Shown: piece after piece, positions 55,510-64,000 of the stretch | Position numbering within the stretch: position 1 is the first letter of the stretch | How the letters are laid out: every line of letters starts with the position of its first letter | Origin: [Phialemoniopsis] sp. UDSM-2020 | Taxonomy: Eukaryota; Ascomycota; Sordariomycetes; Thyridiales; Thyridiaceae | Assembly (NCBI GenBank): GCA_018873225.1 | Contig: JAEILZ010000007.1 | Span: forward strand, 1,984,001 to 2,048,000 | Reading direction: 5' to 3' | Length of the DNA: 64,000 bases | Made by a program: the position numbers and the translations under genes | Notes under the pieces: model-generated | Told to the model about the DNA's origin: nothing | The model's database searches: none | What the model saw: only the letters and a program-made list of their open reading frames with translations

Positions 55510-57751
55510 TTGGCGCCACCAGATCCCGGTGACGCTCGCGCCCTGTCAACGATAGAAGCGTCTCGCGGTGAGCAACGAGTGTCAGCAGCCAAGTTGACGG
55601 AACCAAACCCCCCAGCTTCTTTTCACGACCGTTACGACCGTTACGACTCTCCCGCGCCCACTGCACAGCGTCAGCAGCTGACGCCCTCGCACGAACATCA
55701 ATTCCGTGGCGTTGCTTCGGACGGGAGATCAACACCCTCATCACACAGGCTTCTTCGTCGCACTCCGAAATTCGAGCAGGCTCGCAGTCCGACTCCGTCT
55801 CTAGCCAGCCAAAGGTCTGTCCATCTTGAGGCAGCATCCATTGGCACTGCCTCCCCTCCTCGTCAGCCAGCAGCACCGACTGGTGTCGAAGCTGTCGAAC
55901 CGCGGAAAGCTGCTCCAGCACGCCCCCGAGCTGGGCGCAAGCTTTCGCAGGATCTAAGCGAAGAGGACGAACTAGAAGAGACCTCGACCCTTCCTCCGTC
56001 CTTCGGCCATCAGCGAAGCGTCTCCTTTCCCGAACCGGCGAATCGGTCTCCTCACCCAGCTGTCCGCGTCTCCAAGCGCACCCACAGTGCGATTCTCTGG
56101 GCTTTAGAAGAGGCACTGCGGCAACCTAATCAATTCACGCCGGACGTAGAGGAGGAAAGTGCGTCCATGGCTGACCTCCTCGGCAGTGGCGGCGGACCAG
56201 CCGTCTCGAATGGCAATGTCGTCCCTTCGTCGCGGCCTACTGCTCCGCCTCAAAGCAGCTCACCAGCCCAAGGGATCAAGGGACCCCGGGTGATTATGCG
56301 CGAGAGGCAAGAGCGAGAGGCAAAAAAAGCAGAGAGGGAGAGGCTGGAACGAGAACGAGCAGAGCAGGAGGCGAGGTTGGCCGAGGAGCAATTCCGACAG
56401 GCGGAGCGAGAGCAAAGGGCTGCCGCTGCTGCAGCCAGCACGGCCGCGCAAGGTCCAGCTCAAGAAGTAGACCCAGCCATCCAGCGCCGCCAACAACGCG
56501 CAGCTGAGGCTCAACGGCAATCAGCTGGATACTCGCATGCTTCTGCGGCCGCCCAAGCCTCACAACAACGGACCTCTCGACCTGCAGATGCGCCGGTCGG
56601 CGGGTCTGCAGCACCCGCCACAGGTGGAGTTCCTGTGGGAGCATCCGGTGCGCAAGCTGGTGAGAGTTCTGGAGCCGCCGGAAATCGGCCTCGAAACTCG
56701 TTCCCGCATGCCTTTGAGCGCTGGGAGGCTTTGTCTGCACACTGGGAGGGCTTAACTAGCTTCTGGATTCGCCGCTTGCAGCAAAACTCGGAGGAGATCG
56801 ATCGAGATCCCCTCTCCCAGCAACTTTCGAGACAAGTTACGGACCTCTCAGCCGCCGGAGCTAACCTGTTCCATGCAGTTGTTGAACTACAACGACTACG
56901 AGCAAGTTCTGAACGGAAATTCCAGAGGTGGTTTTTTGAGACACGTGCCGAACTGGAGCGCCACCAAGAAGTCAATGGGGTGTTAGAAGCCCAGTTAGAG
57001 GAGGAGCGGCGAAACCGGTCGAATGCCATCCACGAGGCTGTAGAGCACGAGCGAGCTAGCTCAAAGATCCAGAAACAATTAGCCGAAATGCGAAAAGAAC
57101 TCGCCATTTCGAAAGAGGAGGCGCGGCGAGCTTGGGAAGAGTTGGGCCGGCGAGAACAGGAGGAGAGAGACAGGACAACCTCTCTTCAAGAGGGACTGCC
57201 GACTATTGTGGGTGGCGTACAGGTTGTCCCCATGACACAGGGACTCCCAAGCCGCCAAAGCAGTGCCAGGGACTCAAGGACCCAAGCGCAGCCCGAATCA
57301 TCTCGTCGGCAGCCTCAATCCCAACCGACTCCGACGACAGGACCACCGCAGCAGACCGCGGGAGCTTCTGCTTCGTACGGGCAGCCGGAAATGAGCCTTG
57401 CTGAGGACGACGGTCGATACGGCGGACAAGGCTCCGAGGGTGGTTACAGCGAAGGTAAGCTGCGAAACGCGCCCTTTTGATGGCATTCCTAGCCATGCCT
57501 CAAGGGTATGCAGTACTGACTCGAGACTAGAAGAATACGAGACGCCAGGAGCAGGACCCAGCGTGAGCTATCCTCCGTCAAGCTCTCAGCAGCAATACTA
57601 TTCGGGAGGACCTGACTACGCCGGTCAGGGATACGCGGCGCCCGGATGGGAAACAGTCCCGCGCCATCACCACCCCACGCGTCTTAGCGACGTGATCGAA
57701 GAAGACGACGAGCGAAGCCGAACGTCAGCCAGCCAAGTCAGCCGAGCTTGA
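55510..57751 (+). CDS. Large disordered/coiled-coil protein, 5' end unresolved
   Basis: The main frame opens after a TAA at 55507 and runs to 57454; a GTAAGC donor and an ACTAG acceptor join it to 57531-57751. There is no in-frame ATG before 56167, yet the sequence upstream is coding-like (RTHSAILWALEEALRQPNQF), so a 5' exon must supply the start. About 730 codons are visible. The first third is Ser/Pro/Arg-rich; a highly charged single helix (EREAKKAERERLERERAEQE) follows, then Ala/Gln/Ser-rich sequence, then FERWEALSAHWEGLTSFWIR and a long coiled coil (about 150 residues). The C-terminus is Tyr/Pro/Gln-rich and acidic. I recognise no named family. An ATG at 55444 is in the same frame but meets TGA before the main exon. 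Confidence 0.7.
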
Positions 57752-58969
57752 GCGTCACGGCCTCATTTTATATACGACTGCTCACGTTGCAGCGTGTCGT
57801 TCCTTGGATAGCATAGGGACAAGGCCCACCGGCACTGACGGTGGTCCATATAATATCCGTTTTGAGCATCTGGCTCCTGCATCCAAAGCCATCAGCACAT
57901 ACACATCTAAAGGGTCTTCGGATCCCATTGAAAGCGACCCGGGTTAGGCGGTTGTCAAGTTGAATAATCCTTGCATAGGCTAGCATGGAATAGGCGCTGA
58001 GGAGTGCGACTTCTTGGGCAGGACTTTTTTGATACGGATTCATACATTACTGACCTTCTTGTACACTCGAGCATGCTTTTGTTCTTGATGTTGTGAGCCA
58101 TTTAGATTACCAGGTTTTGGGTTTGCAGGCAAGGCGTCTAGAGACAGGCTGAAGATGACGGGCTTCTTGCCGACTGTGGTAATTCATTGATTTCATGCGA
58201 GTGCAGGCCCCGTCGGGGCTGCAAGAGGTTTGGCTAGGGTAACATTATTAGGGAGAGGTTTGCCCAACCGGTGGACTGGTTTTGTTTCGGCATGAGGGAA
58301 TGGGAAAAGTAGGGAAACGGCATGGGAAATTGATGTCCTTTTTATTCTACCTAGGTAAAGTACATACATACACCTGCATTGAAGCAGCACCATCGTGTGT
58401 GTTTGTGTCTCTGCTGCATTCCGAGCTGGAATTCTGCTGCATGCCAATCGTAGAACTTAATCGAGGTCCCATTGTTCACGTTCAGTGCCCATTTCCTGCA
58501 TGTTTTACCACATGGTTCGCAGGTGCTGAGACAGAAGCAGGGAAGTCATTTGTCGATCCCTGGGGACCGAGTGAGAATGATTGTAATTATTCGATACTTC
58601 ATTGGACATGTAGAGCAGGTCAAAGTATTGTAAGCGGCGCCGAGCCGACAGCGGATGAGGCTGCACCCCACGGAGCTCCAGTCGCCGTAATGACGGAGAT
58701 AAGACCCCGCATTACAGCACCAAGGTACCATACGGAGTACTGACTTAAGAGCATGTGGTCAAATCATTGATAGTGACTAGTCTAACAGATGCATATCGGC
58801 GGCTCCACCCTAGCTATCCCAGCTCAAGATAGCGACAGCTACCCCTAAACTCCCTCAAACTTCGTGCGTGATAGGATTTTGAGATGGTAATCTACCCTTA
58901 GAAGCTTGGGCTCGGTACTTCTACTCGTCTGCGACGATCTGCCAGGATTTCTCCTTATCAAAGCCAAGG
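57752..58969. other. Intergenic
   Basis: 3' flank of the coiled-coil gene and promoter of the HAD gene. Contains ACCTAGGTA and TACGGAGTA-type motifs that are frequent in such genomes. No gene supported. Confidence 0.45.
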
Positions 58970-60349
58970 ATGAGAGCGACCAGAGCATTGCGAGCCGCAG
59001 GCCGGCTGTGCAGGGGAGGGGCGACGGCGCACACTCGGGGTTCTACGGGCCTTGTTCGGCCGGCCATGTCGACTGCGGCGGCACAGGTGACAAATGGCCG
59101 GAGCTCTCTGTTGCAGACCGGTGCTGGCGTCGCACAGACGCGGGCGGTCGGCGCGCCGTCGATATTCCGCGGCGCCCAGCAGTACAGCACCGACAAGCTG
59201 ATGGGCCACGATGAGTGCTTGACCTCGACCGAGGCGCCAGGCTTCGCATTTGTCTTTGACATCGACGGCGTCCTGTTGCACGTGGCCAAGCCGATCCCCG
59301 GCGCGTCTGAGACGCTCAACTACCTGCACGAGCACAACATCCCGTTCATCCTGCTCACCAACGGGGGTGGCAAACCCGAGGCGGAGCGGGTCAAGGATCT
59401 GAGCCAGAAGCTCGGGGTGCACCTCACCACGGCCAACTTTGTGCAGTCTCACACGCCCTTTCAGGAGCTCGTCGAGGGTCCGGAGGGTCTCAAGGAGAAG
59501 GCCATTCTGGTTGCTGGGTCTGATTCGGAGAAGACGAGGCGCATTGCCGAGAGCTACGGTTTTAAGAACGTCATCACGCCCGCCGACATTCTCGTCGCGC
59601 ACCCTACAATCTGGCCCTTCGACCCGCTTCTGAAATCGGTCTACGAGTCTACGGCACGGCCCCTACCCAAGCCGTTGTGGGAGCCCGGCATGTCGGACGC
59701 GGACGCGCTCAAGATCGACGCCATGTTTGTCTTCAACGACCCGCGCGACTGGGCGCTCGACATCCAGATCATTGTCGATGCGCTCATGTCGCGGCAGGGC
59801 TACCTGGGGACCTACTCGACGCGCAACGGCAAGACGGACCTGCCCAACGAAGGGTGGCAGAGCGACGGCCAGCCGGCCATCTACTTTAGCAACGCCGACC
59901 TCTTCTGGTCCGCCAACTACCACCTGCCGCGTTTCGGGCAGGGCGCGTTCCAGGCCGCCGTCGCGGGCGTCTGGGAGCAGGTCACGGGCGGCGTGGAGCT
60001 GAAGCGCACGGCGATCGGCAAACCCTACGCCGAGACGTACCGGTACGCGGAGCGCGTGCTGACCGAGTACCGCCGGGACGTGCTGGAGCGGACGGGCCAG
60101 GACGAAGGGTCGGCCGGGGAGCTGCGGGCCGTGTACATGGTCGGGGACAACCCGGAGAGCGACATCCGCGGGGCCAACGAGTTCGAGAGCGACGCGGGGA
60201 CCGAGTGGTGCTCGGTGCTGGTCAGGACGGGGGTCTGGAGCCCGGACCGCGGGCGCATGACGTACCGGCCGACGAGCATCGCCGACGACGTCAAGGCGGC
60301 GGTGCGGTGGGGGCTCAAGCGGGAAGGGTGGGAAGGCCCCGAGCTTTAG
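58970..60349 (+). CDS. HAD-superfamily class IIA protein, CECR5/HDHD5-like
   Basis: Single exon, 459 aa. The first ~75 residues are Arg/Ala/Ser-rich (MRATRALRAAGRLCRGG), a mitochondrial presequence. HAD motif I is FAFVFDIDGVLLH with D97 and D99; motif II is FILLTNGGGKPE; the cap domain region includes THVQSHTPFQEL-like text read as FVQSHTPFQELVEG; motif III lysine lies in IGKPYAETYRYAE; motif IV is VYMVGDNPESDIRGA. Order and length match the TIGR01456-type CECR5 family (yeast YKR070W, human HDHD5). Catalytic aspartates are present, so it may be an active phosphatase; substrate unknown. Codon use is strongly GC-ending, unlike several neighbours, as in highly expressed or conserved genes. Confidence 0.92.
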   Translation: MRATRALRAAGRLCRGGATAHTRGSTGLVRPAMSTAAAQVTNGRSSLLQTGAGVAQTRAVGAPSIFRGAQQYSTDKLMGHDECLTSTEAPGFAFVFDIDGVLLHVAKPIPGASETLNYLHEHNIPFILLTNGGGKPEAERVKDLSQKLGVHLTTANFVQSHTPFQELVEGPEGLKEKAILVAGSDSEKTRRIAESYGFKNVITPADILVAHPTIWPFDPLLKSVYESTARPLPKPLWEPGMSDADALKIDAMFVFNDPRDWALDIQIIVDALMSRQGYLGTYSTRNGKTDLPNEGWQSDGQPAIYFSNADLFWSANYHLPRFGQGAFQAAVAGVWEQVTGGVELKRTAIGKPYAETYRYAERVLTEYRRDVLERTGQDEGSAGELRAVYMVGDNPESDIRGANEFESDAGTEWCSVLVRTGVWSPDRGRMTYRPTSIADDVKAAVRWGLKREGWEGPEL

Positions 60350-61825
60350 AGATGGTAATTAATTAATTAGATCGTGATGGTGATGCTGGTGTTGAAGACA
60401 TGGGGGAAGAATTTACCTAAATGTTAGACATACAACTTACATAATGTGTTGGTTTACAGTGTCTACAGCCTGCCGCGATGGGGGCGATCTATGCATGTCA
60501 AACAGCCACAATCACGGTTCCTGCTGCAGCGTGACCCTTTACGGACGAACCCGCCGTGGGAATGGCGCTCGGGCTGTGATGTCGCCATTTATTGTCTTAA
60601 TGGCGTGCGCATAGTACGGTACCAAAATAATTGTATTAGAAGATATATAAAGCAGCTCAATGTTCGCTGCTTGGCTTGTGTGACGATTTAGAGGTCCAAG
60701 AAGGTGCATTGCTGCTCCTTTCGTATGCGGTCATCACAACTCAGACATACGAATGCGCCAAGCTTCAAGGAACTTGTTGCCCGATGATAAGCAGAGCGCA
60801 GCTTGTCCCATCTCGATTTCATGCGCCGTGTTATCAGAGACACGCAAGTATGATAACAGCCCAGCAGGCAGAGGCTGGGTGAAAAGCGTTGTGCAATCGC
60901 ATCGCCATCCCCAAAAACAGGACGGACGGTGTCTGGCGTGTCAGGTTACGTCACAAGATAATATGGACCTCGCACCAGGGTGTCAGCTGGACCCTGCTTG
61001 GATCTCAGGCCCAAAGAGCCCACCTGGGACGGATTCCCTGCTGTGAGTGGGGGAAAACCGAAAGATGGGGCCCCCCTATGACACATTGTCGATGGCTTGG
61101 TGTGGCCATGAGCGCACTAAACATTACCTTAATCTCTCCCTCTGGACTTGGGGACGTCTAGGCTTGCCCAAAGCAGAAGCCAGAAGCAAGCTAAAAGAGG
61201 GAAAACTTAGGGCAGGCAGCTGATAAGCCAAGCTACCAAGCTTTCGTCGTGCTCTCTTTCATCTCATCCCACTTTCGGACGGCAAGAATCAACACATATT
61301 TTGACACACCGACACCCACGCTCACATACACACACTTATCGAGGGTCCAAACCGCAACGCTGTTTCTTGGGGAATTATCTCAGTCTTTCGGCTCAAGCAG
61401 AGAGACTTTTGTTAAAAGAGAGCCAGCCTTTTGCTTGTCCGAATTTATGCATGACGGCGGTGGTGTTATTGTTGTTGCAACTGGGTCAAAAGGGTCACGA
61501 GTAATTCGACGTCCACAATTGGTCTTTGCCCGGGCGGGCCTTATCTCAACCACACAGTACTAGACACAACTCGGAGTCCGGGGACAACGCATCTCTCACG
61601 CTATCGACGATACTTATTCCCTTCGGACTGGTCGTGGTGAACAGCTCAAGCCTCTTCTCGCCAGCAGTACAGAAAGCCATTCTCTTTCGTGGTGGCGGGG
61701 AAAGAGAGATCGACACTCTAGGAGGGAAACCCTCTTTGTCCACCTAGACGTGGGGGGACCACGAAACAACACTGTCGCCTCTTTACTCTTTGCTGGTCTT
61801 GCTACCTCTAGAGCTCAGAACTAAG
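60350..61825. other. Intergenic and choline kinase leader
   Basis: Upstream region of choline kinase. From about 61240 it is C/A/T-rich like a leader. Small upstream ATGs are present, e.g. near 61447. No gene supported. Confidence 0.45.
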
Positions 61826-64000
61826 ATGTCTGCTCCTCCGTCTCCCATGTCGATGAGACCCCTGCGGTCAGCTATGAGAGACGAGTCTGAGCGGACAACG
61901 CCTTTGGGTGGCCCAAATAAAGGTTGGTAACTAGACATCCCTTGTGCTCCTATCTTACAACATTTTAAGCCTCTATGGGCTCCTGAGTCGGTTTGTCTGA
62001 GAGAGGTCCGGGCGTGACACAAGTGGTATGCTCCCGCTCCTTCATTTGTGTATCAACCCTTGTTGAGATTCAACTCAGAAGCCGGCTTGTTGTCCCAAAA
62101 CTTTGTCAAGGTCTCCCTGGTTGAAAGTCGCTACAGAAAACCATTGCTCGCTCACCCACACCTCAGATTCTTCCCACATCTTCATCAGCTCTGACTTCCA
62201 CAAACTTGTCAATTCGCTAACCCTCAACTTCGTAGCTGTGCAAATATCGGAACCTGATCTGACAACGCCCGAGGAGCCTCAGACCAGGAAGCAATATCCA
62301 GCCAGCAAGGCCAGACGTCTCAGTGGACGTCTTCCCATCCTATCAGCAAATGCTTCAAGGACGTCTCTGATCAGTCAAATGAGTCTTGAAAACCTCAGTG
62401 CTCTGACGAGCGCTGCCACCCCCTCGGGTGACCCCGAGGACGGCCACTCGCATCATCATCACCACCACCCTCACTACCAGCACAAGGTCGATAAGATCAG
62501 TGAGAAGCTTCTGACACAGGTTGCGGAGTGGCTGCAGCACGAGAGGGCAAAGAAGGAGTCCAGGCGGGACAGGAAGATCTCGAAAAAGAAGGCAAAGGAG
62601 CAGACCGCCCAGGATGCTGCGGCCATTAAGAGCTCAGATGACTCGCTTTTTCGCGTCACATCTCACGAGTCCCACTCGAGTGAGGTCTCCCTCGATCGCC
62701 TGCAGCACATCATCGAGGATAGCATGAATGCACTGGGCCTAGATTCGCTGCCCCATCCGCGGCTTGGACGACGACACAAGAAGCACCGGTCCCTTCAGCT
62801 GCACCGCACGGTTTCTGCTTCCGATACCGAGTATCACGACGGCGGGGATGTTCTTGTCCCGAGCTGCGACGCCGTGCTCGACAATTCCAAGACGATGAGC
62901 TACAGCAGTGGTGGCGTTACCGCTGAGGACGGCGACGCTTCGTCGAGTCGCCGGGAAGAGAAAGAGAGGGAGGCATGGGTGACGTTCAAGAATGACATTC
63001 TCCGTCTCGCGCATACCCTCCGCCTGAAGGGTTGGAGACGAGTCCCCCTAGACAGTGGAGAGACCATTTCGGTCAAGAGGCTGAGCGGCGCCCTGACCAA
63101 CGCCGTCTACGTTGTTGCGCCGCCCCCGGAAGTGGTTGCGAACACCCCGGAGGGAAAGCGGCCTCCCGTCAAGGTGCTTTTGCGAGTTTACGGCCCCCAA
63201 GTCGAGCAGCTCATCAACCGCGACAGCGAGCTGGCAGTGCTGCGTCGGCTTGCACGGAAGAAGATTGGTCCTCGTATGCTCGGCACTTTCAAGAACGGTC
63301 GTTTCGAGCAGTTCTTCAACGCCATCACTCTCACGCCCACCGATCTCCGGATTCCCGACACCTATAAGCAGATTGCCAAGCGAATGCGTGAAATGCACGA
63401 TGGCATCGAGCTCTTGGACGAAGAGGTAGCAGCCGGACCGGCAGTTCTGCGCAACTGGGACCGCTGGCAAGACATCGTTGAGAAGACCATCACTTTCCTG
63501 GATGAGCAAATTCGCTCTGGTCAAGCTGGGCCGGGCCGAGGACCACCTGCTGCGTGGACTGGGCGCGGGCCGGTCTGTGGTGTCGAGTGGCCAAAATTCA
63601 AGGCCATGGTCAGTCAATATCGACACTACTTGAACGAGTATTATGGCGGCGAGAAGAAGCTCTGCGAGAAACTCGTATTCGCGCATAATGATGTAAGTGC
63701 AAGCTCACATAGTTGAATAGTGCCAATGCGTGTGCTAACGATGCCTTCCCAACAGACTCAACACGGGAACATCCTCCGCATCCAGCCAGATGACGAAAAG
63801 TCGCCTCTCATGCAGCCTGAGAAAAAGCACAAGCAGCTCATCGTCATCGACTTTGAGTATGCTGGCCCTAATCTTCCAGGCCTTGAGTTCGCCAACCACT
63901 TCACGGAGTGGACCTACGATTATTTGAGTTCTGTTGCGCCGTACGCATGCAACACTGCTCTTTACCCCTCCGTCGAAGAGCAGCACCGCTTCATCAAAGC
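61826..64000 (+). CDS. cki1: Choline kinase (partial, continues past the window)
   Basis: Phosphorylates choline (or ethanolamine) at the start of the Kennedy pathway. Exons 61826-61922, 62236-63692 and 63756 to the window end; phases close. The N-terminal ~190 residues are Ser/Arg/Lys-rich with a His run (HSHHHHHHPHYQH). Kinase domain: SGALTNAVYVV is the ATP-binding loop, VLLRVYG, DSELAVLRRLARKKIGP, the conserved RMREMHDGIEL, then the phosphotransferase motif HNDTQHGNIL split by intron 2 after HND, and VIDFEYAGPNLPGLEFANHF, the choline kinase signature. The last bases encode EEQHRFIK. The 313-nt first intron is long and could hide another small exon. Identity is very sure; the C-terminus is not in view. 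Confidence 0.92.

Noticed and set aside
1..64000. Secondary-metabolite or transposon cluster
   Set aside because: No synthase, transposase, reverse transcriptase or terminal repeats were seen; the Zn2Cys6 gene stands alone.

Overview
The window is nuclear DNA of a filamentous ascomycete (Pezizomycotina, most likely Sordariomycetes). The genes are intron-rich, with short 45-140 nt introns bearing GT-AG ends and CTRAC/CTGAC branch points. The gene set is typically fungal: a CENP-T with C-terminal histone fold, Rac and Rsr1/Krev-1 GTPases, Cms1, Lrp1, a Zn2Cys6 regulator and a GPI-type wall protein. There is no bacterial-style operon, CRISPR array, tRNA, rRNA or intact transposon that I can support. 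All exon joins below were made by hand from splice signals and reading-phase closure.

Layout. 0.9-4.3 kb: ribosomal protein S4 and a double-Myb telobox protein (both minus). 5.3-12.2 kb: a small DUF7704-like membrane protein, a TPR/coiled-coil protein with a possible zinc knuckle, and a DCAF11/LEC14B-like WD40 protein. 13.5-17.3 kb: a CPSF6-like RNA-binding protein, COQ4 and PDCD5. 17.7-25.5 kb: a divergent ketopantoate-reductase-like protein, LRP1, MIX17/CHCHD2, a UBXN4-like protein and SURF1/Shy1. 25.5-32.5 kb: CENP-T, Rac1 and a Nop6-like nucleolar protein. 33.1-40.4 kb: a Pro/Ser/Thr-rich surface protein interrupted by one stop, Cms1 and a PQ-loop membrane protein. 43.4-45.7 kb: Rsr1/Krev-1 and a chimeric-looking gene ending in a scrap of SNF2 helicase. 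45.7-49.9 kb is gene-poor. 49.9-64 kb: a Zn2Cys6 transcription factor, a coiled-coil protein, a CECR5/HDHD5-like HAD protein and the 5' part of choline kinase, cut by the window end.

The genes do not form one pathway; they are mostly housekeeping. Themes recur: mitochondrial assembly and quinone synthesis (COQ4, SURF1, MIX17, CECR5-like), ribosome and RNA work (S4, Cms1, Nop6-like, Lrp1, CPSF6-like), polarity GTPases (Rac1, Rsr1), and chromosome/telomere proteins (CENP-T, Myb).

The most unusual signal is in splicing. The PQ-loop gene closes its frame only if a single-nucleotide exon (position 39134) is included, and that exon restores the residue expected from the family. PDCD5 needs an 11-nt internal exon and the reductase-like gene an 11-nt first coding exon. 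COQ4 and rac1 each carry a GC-AG intron. Two further introns are 57 nt long and stop-free, so retaining them would be silent for frame.
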